Shown here in pieces: positions 30,617 through 41,805 of a stretch of 64,000 nt of DNA. The position numbers were made by a program, and so were the translations under genes. The notes beneath the pieces are model-generated. The model was not told where the DNA came from. It ran no database searches and saw only the letters and a list, made by a program, of their open reading frames with translations. Source of the DNA: Elysia crispata (taxonomy: Eukaryota; Mollusca; Gastropoda; Plakobranchidae); NCBI GenBank assembly GCA_033675545.1, contig JAWDGP010002092.1, positions 240,775 to 304,774 of the forward strand. Direction: 5' to 3'. Each line of letters opens with the position of its first letter. Position 1 is the stretch's first letter.

Positions 30617-33600
30617 TCACATTTGTTGTGACAAATGCACTATCCTCTCCAACTCTTCCTTGGACAAGACAATATCTTCATCCTCCTGGCCAGGCTCACG
30701 CACTATTTGGATGACGATCTGCTGCTCAAAGTTCTCTTGACCTTCCAGTGTGAGCTCAGCATGTGAGGCACCATCCAGCCCAATTATCTGCTGAGATGCG
30801 TCACCAACCTCTTGCGGGTCCTCCCTCACGTCATGGTAGATGTACACTGTTTGATGCTCTTCTTTGATCTCCTCAGGTTTGTCTGTTGCATCTTCCCGCC
30901 TAGAAACAAGCAAGTTGTAATCTATGATGTCTTCTTTTGGTTGATCTTCAGTCCACTCTGACTTGATTTGCTCCTCCTTGCGCAGAGCGCAGGCATCTTG
31001 TCGTTTGTGCAAGGACAAGGCTGAGCTCAGCTTGAAAGCCATGCCACAAGTTTTGCAGACATAAGGCTTTATGCCAGCATGCTTGCTATGGTGGAAGATA
31101 AGGTGAGACAGTCTTTTGTAGCGGCGACCACATCCAGGTACTTTGCAGACGTGAGGCTTCTCATCCTTATGCACAGTGGCATGGTCCTTAAGTCTGCTCG
31201 AGGATGCTGCAGCATAGTTGCATTTGTCACACTTGTAGGGCTTCTCTCCTGTATGGACTCGTTTGTGTGTTCGCAGGTGACTCATTGAATTGAATCTCAT
31301 GCCACATGTCTCACATACATGAGGTTTATCCCCCAAATGCAGACGACGATGAAGCTTGAGGGAACCTGCCTGAATAAAGGCTACTCCGCAAAATTCACAT
31401 TTATGCGGTTTTTCACCTGTGTGTATCTTTTTGTGAAGACTCAGAGAGTATTTGCTTGGATAAGACTTGCCACAGATATCGCAAACACAGGGGAATAGAT
31501 GGCCTTTCATGTGTCTGTTGAGAATCTTTTGGGCAATAAAGCATTTGCCACAAATCTCACACTTAAACTCTTTGGATTGATTGTGGCATAGCATATGAGC
31601 TGTAAGGTCACTAAATGTGCGGAACGTCTTTTGACAAATTTCACACTCATGTGGTTTAGCACCAGTGTGTATGCGGTAATGAAGCTTAAATTTGCGTGGC
31701 GCATCAAAAGTTTGTTCACACTTGTCGCAGTAAAAGAGAGGCGGTGGTTTCTGATTCTCCTCCACTCTGTGCTCTTTCTTCCAGTGACTGTATATCACGC
31801 CTTCACCGTTTATAGTTTTCTTGCAGACAGAGCAAGTTATGGGGACCAATTTATCACAAGGAAAGTCAGTCCGCTCACCTATAAACTTGACAGGACGAAA
31901 ACGGTCAAGGGCGAGTTCTTGACCAGCAGCATGCTCACGGTAGTGCTTCAGAAATTGTCGTGGCCAGCTGAAAGTCTCATCACACACTGTGCACAACATC
32001 AACTTTGGTGGGTTTAGTCGATCAAACTCTTTGTTGCTGGAGTGCATCTTAGTCCAATGTCTGCGCAAGGTGGAATAAGTTGAGTAACGTGTCTTACACA
32101 TGGAGCACACAATGGGCACCAAACTCCATGGGAATTTTTTTGGAGTTTTCTGAGGCCCCCTTCCCTTTCTTGATTTGACAGTGACAGAGACTTTCCTATT
32201 TGATGCATCAGATGCTGACAACTCTTCCGTTTTCTCTTGCACAGAATTGTTGATAGTTTCCCCTTCCTTTGCTAAGGCAACCTTTCCTAATCCTTCTTGT
32301 TCAGCCCCACTCTCCTGAGCTTCCTCTGTTTGATTCTCATCTTTTGTCCCATTGACATGTTCATGATCATTCGCAGCAGATTTTGTCATGCCTCCTTCAT
32401 TGTCCACAGTCTCTAAGTCTGGCTTTGCATCAGGCACAGAATTCTTTTTATCTGAATCAACATTTACACCATGTGCTCTATAATGCTTCAGATATTGATG
32501 GGGAAAGCTAAATTTTTCCTCACATATTGTACAAAGCAACAATTTAGGCGGGTTTGAGAAATTAAACTTCCGATCTGGTGCATGCACCCTTGCCCAATGC
32601 CGGCGAAGTGTGGAGTAGGCAGCAAAACGAGTCTTGCACTTAGAACACACCATAGGCACCTTTTTCCATGGCAATTTTTTCGGAGATTTCTGGGGACCTC
32701 TTCCCTTCTTTACTTTGACCTCACCATTGGGTTTTTTTTGCCCATAAGCTTCAGGGTTTGGGGCTGATTCTTCCTCACCACAACATCCATCTCCAGCTGG
32801 TTTTAAACTACCATCTTTGTCTAATTCTGACTTATCATCTTTTCCACAACAATTTTCTGCCGATATTCTATGCATACCTCCCTCGGTTTTGACATCAATG
32901 ACAGAAGTACATGCAGCATGGTCTGAGTCAGTTTCTCTTGTGACTTGTGTCTCCAAATCTACTGACATGTCAAGATCAACAACTTCTTCACTAGACAAAT
33001 TTTTCCTCATGGAAAATGAGCCAACATTGGAACTTGCAGGACCTTTTGATGTAGCAACATCCTCACTTCCTGTGTTTCCTGTTTTTGCAGAATTTATCTG
33101 CGACTTTTCCTGCACAAAGTCTTTTGAGAGAGAATCTCTTTCAGTTTTTCCCTTTGCATTTGTCATTGCTCTGCCAGTAGTTGTCTTAACAGGTTCCTTC
33201 GTCTTTCTCTGGGTTTCACTATGACCATCTCTCTTGCTTGTACTTAAAGCTTTAGGAGGTACTGCTGCTTCTTTGGTCCTAGACCTAAATGGCGAATCTT
33301 CTGAAAATTCAAATTTCACTTTTACTATCTTTTTACGTTTTCCTCTACCAAGTTCCTGAGGGTCAGAACTTGGAAGTTCCTGCTCAGTCTCCGAATCGGC
33401 CCTGGGTGTGCTTTCATCCTTTCTTCTCCCAAATTCTTGCTCTTTATTGGAATCAGTTTTAGATGCACTTTTGCGCTTTCCTCTCCCAAGTTCTTGCTCT
33501 GCCCTAAGTGAGATCTTTGATGTGCTCCCTGTCCTGGCCGCTGTACTTTTGCCAGTAGAAGCTTGGTTCTTTTTGCCCTTGCTAGTTTGACCAGCAATAT

Positions 33601-33940
33601 TTAAAAACTCGTCAAAGCGTTTTATATTAATAGTGCAGGTAGACATGTGCTTCAAGAGTGTTTGCTGCTTGAAAGATTCATAAAGGTTAACAAAATTCTG
33701 CAGACAGAACTGTTCAGTTTTTTTAACTACCTCATCTAATTTGTCTGTTAGCTTTGATCCAAATCCACACTCCTCATACATTTCTAATCTCTCATTATGC
33801 ATTAAATTCAGGAAAAGAGAATTTTCGTCCACAGAAGAGCTGTCTTCATAATCATATACACGAGATCTCAGGGTTTCTAAAGCAAATGTGCAAAATTCAG
33901 GCCAAATTTTGAGAAGCTCTTCATCCAAATCCAGTGACAT
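30617..33940 (-). CDS. C2H2 zinc-finger protein, 1107 aa, single coding exon
   Basis: Presumed nuclear DNA-binding regulator; I do not recognise an orthologue. The N-terminal ~115 aa (MSLDLDEELLKIWPEF...) have no familiar domain. A basic, Ser/Thr-rich region of about 300 aa follows, with repeated ELGRGKRK motifs. Fourteen zinc fingers lie between about aa 432 and 982. Fingers 1-2 and 3-4 are two copies of one module: KGRGPQK, a first finger ending STLRRHW...H, a spacer NPPKL and a second finger LCT.C...F. Fingers 5-13 are mostly canonical with TGEKP-type linkers (HTGAKPH, HTGEKPH, HTGEKPYK). Finger 13 has CKVPGC spacing and finger 14 ends in Cys rather than His. The C-terminus is acidic. The ATG at 33940 follows a TTGCAG acceptor only seven bases upstream, so the 5' UTR is spliced. 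No break is seen. Confidence 0.93.
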   Translation of the reverse strand: MSLDLDEELLKIWPEFCTFALETLRSRVYDYEDSSSVDENSLFLNLMHNERLEMYEECGFGSKLTDKLDEVVKKTEQFCLQNFVNLYESFKQQTLLKHMSTCTINIKRFDEFLNIAGQTSKGKKNQASTGKSTAARTGSTSKISLRAEQELGRGKRKSASKTDSNKEQEFGRRKDESTPRADSETEQELPSSDPQELGRGKRKKIVKVKFEFSEDSPFRSRTKEAAVPPKALSTSKRDGHSETQRKTKEPVKTTTGRAMTNAKGKTERDSLSKDFVQEKSQINSAKTGNTGSEDVATSKGPASSNVGSFSMRKNLSSEEVVDLDMSVDLETQVTRETDSDHAACTSVIDVKTEGGMHRISAENCCGKDDKSELDKDGSLKPAGDGCCGEEESAPNPEAYGQKKPNGEVKVKKGRGPQKSPKKLPWKKVPMVCSKCKTRFAAYSTLRRHWARVHAPDRKFNFSNPPKLLLCTICEEKFSFPHQYLKHYRAHGVNVDSDKKNSVPDAKPDLETVDNEGGMTKSAANDHEHVNGTKDENQTEEAQESGAEQEGLGKVALAKEGETINNSVQEKTEELSASDASNRKVSVTVKSRKGRGPQKTPKKFPWSLVPIVCSMCKTRYSTYSTLRRHWTKMHSSNKEFDRLNPPKLMLCTVCDETFSWPRQFLKHYREHAAGQELALDRFRPVKFIGERTDFPCDKLVPITCSVCKKTINGEGVIYSHWKKEHRVEENQKPPPLFYCDKCEQTFDAPRKFKLHYRIHTGAKPHECEICQKTFRTFSDLTAHMLCHNQSKEFKCEICGKCFIAQKILNRHMKGHLFPCVCDICGKSYPSKYSLSLHKKIHTGEKPHKCEFCGVAFIQAGSLKLHRRLHLGDKPHVCETCGMRFNSMSHLRTHKRVHTGEKPYKCDKCNYAAASSSRLKDHATVHKDEKPHVCKVPGCGRRYKRLSHLIFHHSKHAGIKPYVCKTCGMAFKLSSALSLHKRQDACALRKEEQIKSEWTEDQPKEDIIDYNLLVSRREDATDKPEEIKEEHQTVYIYHDVREDPQEVGDASQQIIGLDGASHAELTLEGQENFEQQIVIQIVREPGQEDEDIVLSKEELERIVHLSQQM

Positions 33941-33953
33941 TGTGAATCTGCAA

Positions 33954-36649
33954 GATATTTATAAAAATAAAAAAGGATATGAGTTTCAGTACTATTGATC
34001 CTTTGACAGATTATCACCTATCATACTTCACTGGCTTATCTGCAGTTCCCCTTTCATAAGCACTCTTCTCAAAAGCAGCTTATAAATGTTCCATTAATCT
34101 CAACTTGCTCCCGCCCCACCTTCTTTCAAGATTTAAAGACTGGCCATTGGAATTGGATTACACACTTTGACTTTGTTTAAACAGTCTCTTTCGGATTTAA
34201 CGATAGAAGACCTCAAATTTAACTTTGACCTTTTACATGTAACACTAAAAGATCTATGTTTACAACAATTTGTTGTTACTTAGCATTAAAAAAAGAAAAA
34301 AAAACAAAAAACAAAAACCCAGTATATTAATTTAAAGTACGTGTACGCTAAAGTCCTTTTGCTTCTAAGGCATGATGGAGCCATGGTGATACATATAATA
34401 CTACTACTAGTAATTTAGTGAAGTTTTATACAGGCAAAATGCGAAAAGGAAACAAGCACGGGAGACAAATACATGTAGCTGGTATCAGTTCAGAACTGTT
34501 CATGATTTAATCACTGACATTTTTCTTGAACCTGGTCTTTATAAATGTTACAGGATCAAGACCAAATTGATCTAGACTATAGATGCCACTGTAAACAGTA
34601 AAATAATTATGTTAATTATGATATAGGTTACCCATATAGCAGCAGGACTTTTAAAAAAAGAATTTCTCCTTGGTGAACTTGAAATCAAATTGTCTTAATG
34701 AACACCTTAAAACTTCTCTCACAAATTTATGGATTAGGCTATCTTGAAGGGCTACACTCAAAATTAATCCACAAAAGCTGGATCAACCATTAGTTTCCAG
34801 AATATCAAAGTGCCTTTATTTTCCACATGGAAGAACCAGAAAACTGCAGTTACTGAGTTAAGTAATTGTATATTATCCAGATTATGTTTAACTCTAGGAC
34901 AATAAGCCACAAAATCTCAATTGCCAGTGAAATTACACTAATTACAGGATAAAATAACCAAAGTATCTCCCTTTATAAGCAAAGCATTTTAAATCCTCAA
35001 TATACACCCTGATACTTATTCAAGTACTAATACCTTTTGAGACAAATAAATCTTTGTTCACAACAAGGAAAAACAATTATGCAAAATATTATTTCAAAAC
35101 AAGAGTAAAATAGCTTGGGTTATAAAAGATGTACATCTATAGTATTTTGTTTTACAGTTACTTGTGAAGATTTTCAGGTAACACGACATGAATAGAGCAG
35201 GAGCTTATATTATCCATTGTTGTGTGGATAAATGGGAGCATGAGCAATCTGTTGACCAAGCGCTTTGACTATACATACATCTGAGGAGCCTTGACTTGGA
35301 ACCTCAAGTTCTCTTTAGAATCCATACGGTTATTATGCAGTTAAGCTACTTTCATGAATATGATTCTAGCCCACAATATTATGTAAAAATGGGCAGAATT
35401 ATTGAAAATCATTATCATTTTAAAATCAGTCTTAATTTTTTTTGCAAATTTATGCAAGAAAGGTATGTACTTGCATAAATTAAAACTGCAGAGTCATAAA
35501 TACATGTATTCAAACTAAAAGTATGAACACCTTAATATCAAGTCAAAATTTTTTTTTATATTTCTCTTTCAGTCTCGTTTGCAAACTGGGTCATTGGTTG
35601 TTGCAAGTTTACCTACCAAGACACCTACAGCTGGCAAAACATGTATTTGGGAAAGAGAGTTCACTGTCAAATTCCATTACTTTTTTTTTCTCAAGCAGAT
35701 GTATATTGTGCTTTTCTGTTCACTTCTTCATACATTATTGCGTTTTTATATGTTAAATTTTTGATGAAGCACGGCAAAAAAATTTTTTTTTTTTGATATT
35801 TAGAGCATATTTATTCATGCTATGAACCCAATATAAAGGAAGATAAAAGGATTTATATTCAGTTATACTTTTTTTCTTTTTCTCTCTTTCTACTTTTTAT
35901 TTTTGTTCTTTTGTCCAGTAACAGTCCAAACTACACATTACTCATATAATCTCCTTTTTCTTCACAAGGACAGTCTTTTTAAAAAAAAAAGCCAACTTTT
36001 AAAAACCTGGAATTAAATTGTGAAGAACATAATTTTTGTGTGATATTATTGAGATTTCACAGACGGCATGAGTTACAATGTAACTAGCACAAGTTTTCCT
36101 TTATGCTAAGTGCAAATTGCCTTGCTTCGTATACATCGCATGGGCGCGTTAGTCGAGAAAATATGTTATCTTCCCAGACCTTCATAAAACTGTCTCCGAT
36201 CATGTATGTGTCAACATAAACTTGATACACACACTACAGCGCACTGAATGCAGGCTAGATTCGTACCACATCGAGCAAGAGATAAATCCTTTCCATGAAC
36301 TATACACCTAAATTCAGTTGTGTACTTGGGCTTGAAGAAGACTGCATATTTTTTTTTCTTGGTTGCTTCAATGCTATTAAATTTACCATACTCTTTCCCT
36401 TTAGTCGCCATTATAATTAATACAGTACACCTCCAACTCAAAAAATACAAGTAAAGTCTCCATTTTTTTCCTTCTTTGACTCTCTTCAAATACCTTGCAT
36501 CAAACGAACTAATCTTTGACCCGCCCTCCGATCACCGAACTACATGTATAAATATTGGCAAATCCACTATAGAATATTTTTCTACCATGTAGTTGAAATT
36601 CAATCAAAAGGTCTCTTGCTGGCTGTTAAGAAATGTTTGAAGTGCACAG
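33954..36649. other. AT-rich presumed intron 1 of the zinc-finger gene
   Basis: No exon supported on either strand. Several poly-A/T runs and short open frames, none with splice sites or a recognisable protein. Confidence 0.45.
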
Positions 36650-37005
36650 GAGTTGGGCACCCATGATATAGGCTACATTATCCTATGGCAATACTAGGGA
36701 TAGGTGAGAGCAAAGTATCGAAATGCAGGAAGAAGATGATAAAAAGAGAGGGGGAAAGGGATAGGGAGGGAGCGGCAGCAAAAAGAGCTGCAATTGCATG
36801 GGGGAGATCATGATACAGGATCAAAGAGCCAAAGCAGTGATAACTTGGGCAATGTTAGGAAAGTAAAGAGTGGCTTTAAAACCTGTAGTTAGCTGATAAA
36901 AACAAGGAGATAATTATGTGGCAATTTCACTTTGGTTGGTTACTTTATTTGTGGTGCTTTGTGTCACAGCTTCAATGAACTTTTTAAAAATCACTGAACT
37001 AGTTC
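36650..37005 (+). repeat. Dispersed ~355-bp repeat, copy 2 (inverted to copy 1)
   Basis: Homologous to the reverse complement of 17931-18285; see that entry for the shared blocks. Purine-rich interior (AAAGAGAGGGGGAAAGGG). No coding frame. Confidence 0.8.
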
Positions 37006-37146
37006 GTGAGTCCGAGGTCTGGGCTATCTATCTACCTTAGATCTAGGTCTAGAAGCTAGTAAAAACTGAATCTATTTAATTAGACTGCAGAGATCTAAAT
37101 CGCTAGGCTTTACAACTTGAACAACTCAACAAAGCAGTGCTTCGAA

Positions 37147-37228
37147 ATGGATGTCAACATGGGGTCTATCAAAATAAACTTGAAGTGCCCAGCCAGTTCT
37201 TGCAAGATCGAGAGTTATGCAAGCGTCG
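37147..37228 (+). CDS. Candidate first coding exon of an unknown gene
   Basis: ATG with a good context (GAAATGG) opens MDVNMGSIKINLKCPASSCK then IESYASV and ends at a near-consensus donor GTCG|GTATGT (phase 1). CPASSC could begin a zinc-binding motif. No partner exon was proved. The exons at 43946 onward on the same strand are possible partners. Chance cannot be excluded. Confidence 0.3.
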
Positions 37229-37684
37229 GTATGTTGGGTAATCAGATACTAAATCTAGATTCAACCCTATGAGGCTGTGCCCGAGTATTGAAGAAATATC
37301 CAATGTCACGATAAATTTTTATCCCATGTTACTTTTTAACGAATTAAAATAGTAAAACATTTGTGAGATTCATTGAACTTTTGGAAAAGTGTGAGATTAA
37401 GCTAATATTCATGAGTCCCATGAAAAAATCGTGAGGTTTGGCAACTCTGGTTTGGGGTTCTGAAGATTATTTTTGTTAATCTGATCAACTGAATTGAACC
37501 TTAAAAATTTAAGAAATCAATCATAAACCTAGATTAGAGACCAACAAATAAGACTAGATTGAACTTAAAAAGTAAGCTATGTTGAATAGATGTACTAATT
37601 TAGAATGAACATCTTTAACATAATATGACACAACAAGATCACTCATATAAATAGAATACACGATAAACACCTAGCAACCTTTTT

Positions 37685-37910
37685 TTTTTGGCCATGTGAT
37701 GAGAAGAGAGAAACTGGAATGATCAAAGAAAAACGTAGACAGGAAAAAACAGCGAGAAAGGATATTGGATGGCCTAACTTGGTGACTGAATGTAGGATTA
37801 CTCCGATGAGTAACAAATTATATGCTCTAAAGGCAACAAGGGATAAAGATACATGATCCTCTACGCTAAATAACAGGGCACCTGATTGATGGATATGGCA
37901 AAGATGCTAG
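37685..37910 (+). mobile_element. 5'-truncated RTE-like LINE tail
   Basis: Reads FGHVMRREKLE then, after a stop, KKQREKDIGWPNLVTE and LYALKATRDKDT, the usual RTE C-terminal order (GHVMRR.KLE...R...L..T.....DALKATRDRD). It ends near GCACCTGATTGATGG, matching the tails at 51.2-51.6 kb. Frameshifts and stops make it dead. Confidence 0.75.
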
Positions 37911-38180
37911 ATTATTAATTACTACCAGATGCCGTACTCTACTGTGTCGGTAAAATTCAGAGTGAGGGATGACTAAGAGGCCACAGGATCTGCCAAAAGA
38001 CACATTCATGATAAGCAGTGCCAGCTTTTCAAAACAGTTTGAACACTTCGTTGTTGGCTTTATATTGCCTACAGATGGTGGATTTAAGATCTAAATTAGA
38101 TCAACTTGATCATTTAGTGAATCTTACAATACAAGTCTGGAAAATATCTTATAAATCTAGATTCTAGGCTAGATACAAAA

Positions 38181-38211
38181 TAGATCTAGATCTAGATCTA
38201 GATCTAGATCC
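38181..38211. repeat. (TAGATC)n, five units
   Basis: Perfect hexamer repeat. It is self-complementary, so each unit is a palindrome. Confidence 0.9.
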
Positions 38212-38294
38212 CATAGAAAGGATTATTTAGAACTTGTGCTGACCCAAGATTACTGTCTGTATTATACTAATCTATTAATTCGAAATTGATTCTA

Positions 38295-38298
<4 letters not shown>

Positions 38299-38391
<93 letters not shown>
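38299..38391. repeat. (GA)n microsatellite
   Basis: About 92 bases of pure GA. It lies in the presumed first intron of the zinc-finger gene, about 150 bases after the candidate first-exon donor. Confidence 0.97.
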
Positions 38392-38393
<2 letters not shown>

Positions 38394-38540
38394 AAAAAAA
38401 AAATAATCGAGTCTACACTCATCTGAGAACTAGGCCTATCAGTCATGGCAGTGCCTAAAGTGCAAGTCGCTGAAGCAAGATAACGAAAATAGATTTCTGC
38501 TCTAGTTCTGCATAAGAGTATATGACAATTCAAAACTTAC

Positions 38541-38790
38541 CTGATGAGCAGATAGAATATTGAATGGTTGACTTCTATAACTATGGAATGAAGTGACAAG
38601 AAGAATACGTCGAATTGTAAAAGAAGAGACTATTATAAGCGAAGTGAAATATTTTATTCTGTAAAGATGGTGAACTAGAGTCCGCCACTGACCGCCAGGG
38701 ACAACAAAGCAGCTTCCTATTTTCGACGCCGTGTTCCTTTTTGGATCGCACTTTACTTCCGTCATTGCATAAAAGTTTCGCTTTGTTATA
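38541..38790 (-). other. Candidate non-coding first exon of the zinc-finger gene
   Basis: The minus strand has a near-consensus donor CATCAG|GTAAGTTTT at 38541/38540. The matching acceptor would be the TTGCAG at 33948-33953, just before the zinc-finger ATG. The segment is less AT-rich than its surroundings. The upstream end and the pairing are inferred. Confidence 0.4.
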
Positions 38791-39129
38791 GATTTTCTTT
38801 TAGGGCTATGAGAATGATGCATGCATGTCGCCCAGCTAGGTTAAAGCAAGGAACCCAGGCCTGACTGATTGAGGTATTAAAGCTCTAGCAGCTGCACAAA
38901 AGAAGGAGTTATGATTTTTCACTGGAATTGTTTCATTTATCTGTCGATGCATCTCTGCAGTCTCCAAGTTAAATTTATTTATAATGCCTAAGTAAACATA
39001 TTTCAAATAAGATTTAAGAAGCCACGAAAGTTTGTAACCCCTAAACCATCTCCCTCTGTCTCTCCCTCCCACCTCCTGAAAATGGCTCGTTTATGACTTT
39101 CAATAGAGGGTGATTTAACGCTTCCTACA

Positions 39130-39570
39130 TCTGATGAATGCATCAGAGGTAGAATCCCACTTTCCGAAAGACCAGCTTCTTCCCTTCCCATCTCGGGGGA
39201 GAAGCCAGTCGCTTTCTCAATGCAATCTGACGTCCGGGCTAGCCGAGCTGCCCTTTGCGCGTCTAGTAATGTCCAGCTACATTACTCGTTTGACCTCTGT
39301 TGAAAACACTCGTTCAAAATGCGGTGTCGACGCGTAGGGTGTCCTGAGTGCTGTGCAGCGAGCGCCCGAGGCCTTTTCGGAGTTAGTTGCTCGTCTTGTG
39401 CGAGCAAATCTCCTGGCCAAGGGCTGGATCTCAGCAGTCGCACCGGTCGGGCTGCCCTTGCGCATCTAGCCGCATTACTCGGTTGTTCTTTGCAAAAAGA
39501 CCCTCACCAACTTCGCCGCTTCCACGAGCACGGATCGCTCTGCCCAGAGGACCTGGCTTCGGTCCTGGCA
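39130..39570. other. GC-richer block with internal partial duplication
   Basis: A clear rise in G+C and CpG against an AT-rich background. Two sub-segments (39230-39300 and 39438-39490) share GCTGCCCTT, GCGC, TCTAG and CATTACTCG in order. Open frames exist on both strands without a recognisable protein or convincing splice sites. It could be a CpG-rich promoter or a mobile repeat. Confidence 0.5.
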
Positions 39571-39921
39571 GAATGCATCAAAATTTTATCTATTTATTTA
39601 TTCACTCTGTTTGATCTAGGTTAATACTTCGGAGATTTTTGTAGATAAGCCAAGCTTCGTTATTTTCGTCATTCGCATAAGTGTGAGTGCCGATAACTGC
39701 CTCCATGGAGATTTAACGGAATATTAGAGTAGGACCCTAAACATTTTGGAAGATCTTAATGAAACAGCTACACATAAAGTAAAAAATATCGACTGAAATT
39801 ACTTTTTTTTTTTTCACATGAGAATTTTGAAACACTCAACAGATCAAAACGTGGAACTGACAAGATCTGAGAGATCGGACGGCAAGGAGTACAAAGGGAG
39901 AAGTCGCGTGGGGTATATGAT

Positions 39922-39940
39922 ATATATATATATATATATT
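39922..39940. repeat. Short (TA)n
   Basis: About ten TA units followed by poly-T. Confidence 0.9.
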
Positions 39941-40083
39941 TTTTTTTAACCCAAGTAAAAAATCGTTTTAAAAAATATGAGAAAGAGCTGCTTTAAAAAA
40001 TTCATCTCGATATTCGAAACATTTAGCGTTGAGCGTTAGCCACGATAGTGTTCGTAAATGGACGTGATAGTTGGTGTAAATGG

Positions 40084-40189
40084 AAGAAGAAGAAGAAGAA
40101 GAAGAAGAAGAAGAAGAAGAAGAAGAAGAAGAAGAAGAAGAAGAAGAAGAAGAAGAAGAAGAAGAAGAAGAAGAAGAAGAAGAAGAAGA
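40084..40189. repeat. (GAA)n triplet array, ~35 units
   Basis: Uninterrupted AAG/GAA repeat on the plus strand. Poly-Lys, poly-Arg and poly-Leu open frames over it are artefacts. The repeat class can form triplex DNA. Confidence 0.97.
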
Positions 40190-40259
40190 CGCGAGAAAGA
40201 GTTTTTTTGCTCTCTCTTGTTCTCCAGTGGTTCATCCATTTGATTAAGAAATAAAGCTC

Positions 40260-41800
40260 ACAAAAGGGTATTTCATGTGTTTCTACACAATTCAAATTTA
40301 AAGTTTACCTAAAAAGTTTTGTGTCTAGACCAACTTGGGCAACTCATCATCATTGTTCTCCTGACATCAACCATATGTATCATAATTTCTGACCCTTTAC
40401 TACGAGTGTCGCAAACATCACTTAGTGTTAACTATCACTATAGATTTCACTCACCACTTATGACCATCCTTACATCCTACTCGTTCTCACATTAACTTAT
40501 CGCTTGATAACTTGCTGTTCAAGTAATAACTTCATTTAAGTTAAAATTCATTCAGGAAGAAGTAACTCATGAACCGAAATACTTGTATACTTTAAACAAA
40601 GGTAGATTATAGAACAATCATAAGACGTACATCAAACTATGTTGCATTGGTTTTATATCAGCTTTTCTTGAACGCACAAACTTAAAAAAAAAAGACATTG
40701 AATTAAATTTAAGATGGTTTGGTTCAGGTTGAGGTAACTAAGACAAAGAATTAAACTGAAAAAGTAAGATAAAATGTCTTTAGATTAAATAATCAAACAT
40801 TATTACAATGATTATGACAATATTTTTGTCAATCACTTTCTGTGAACAGAAACACCAGTAAATACAGTTATAGCCCTAAACCAGGCAAGAAATTAAACAT
40901 ATAATATGTCCAATTTATGCGATTATATACCATATGAGAGTGTTCCTAATTCAAAATAATATTAATGCATCAAGACATTTTTAGAATCTTAACTCAAAAC
41001 TTTATTATATATAGGTACCACAACCAAAAATAGAAATATAATTAAAACAGAAGTCATGGAATTACAACACTGAGACAAAAGCTGTTTAACCAATACCCGG
41101 TGGAAATTTATTCCAAACATGTTAAAGAATACTCAAGCTACGGAATCCAAATGCCTGACAAAGAGAAACATATTGGTGGACATGTGAGCGAGTTTGACAG
41201 AGTATCAAAATATCACAAAAATTTGACCCGAATAGAATAACAAAATTTTCGACCTATCCAATCTCTCATCAACTATTAGAATCTGTCACAGTCATCTTTT
41301 GCCACACAAAGGACTTAAAAAGCAAAGAAATAGTAAATAACAATGGGAGAATGATCATGTTTCAATCCAAATTTGATTTCGATGACAATATCAATTGACT
41401 AAGATAGCCAAGACACACAGATTCAGGCCTGAAAAAAATGCAGGTAAAAAAAAATCGCTCGGAATCAATGACAGCTGACCAGTGAAAGAAAATAATGGCA
41501 ACTTATTCCAGGCGTAACCAGCATACCAACCAAAGAGAGATGGAATTGATCACAACTGATCATTGGAATGAAACAATCGAAACCCACTCTTGGCCTTACT
41601 AACATACCAACCAATGAAACTCAAAATGAAGAAATTGTAGTACCAAGTGACCATTGAGACATTCAGCAGAAATATACCCCGCACTTCGTAAATAACAACA
41701 TGAAGGCCAAACAAGGTTATAAAAAAAAACATTGATCAAAATGAATGAAAGCATGGGTCAAAGAAACAAACTACATCAAATACTTTTCAGCCCACATCAT
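40260..41800. other. Gene-free AT-rich spacer
   Basis: No supported exon, transposon protein or array. Only short open frames without splice context. Confidence 0.55.
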
Positions 41801-41805
41801 AAACT

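Noticed and set aside
31595-32017. Long frames on both strands inside the zinc-finger gene
   Set aside because: Shadows of the 1107-aa zinc-finger frame.
40023-40295. Poly-Phe, Leu, Lys and Arg frames
   Set aside because: GAA array artefacts.
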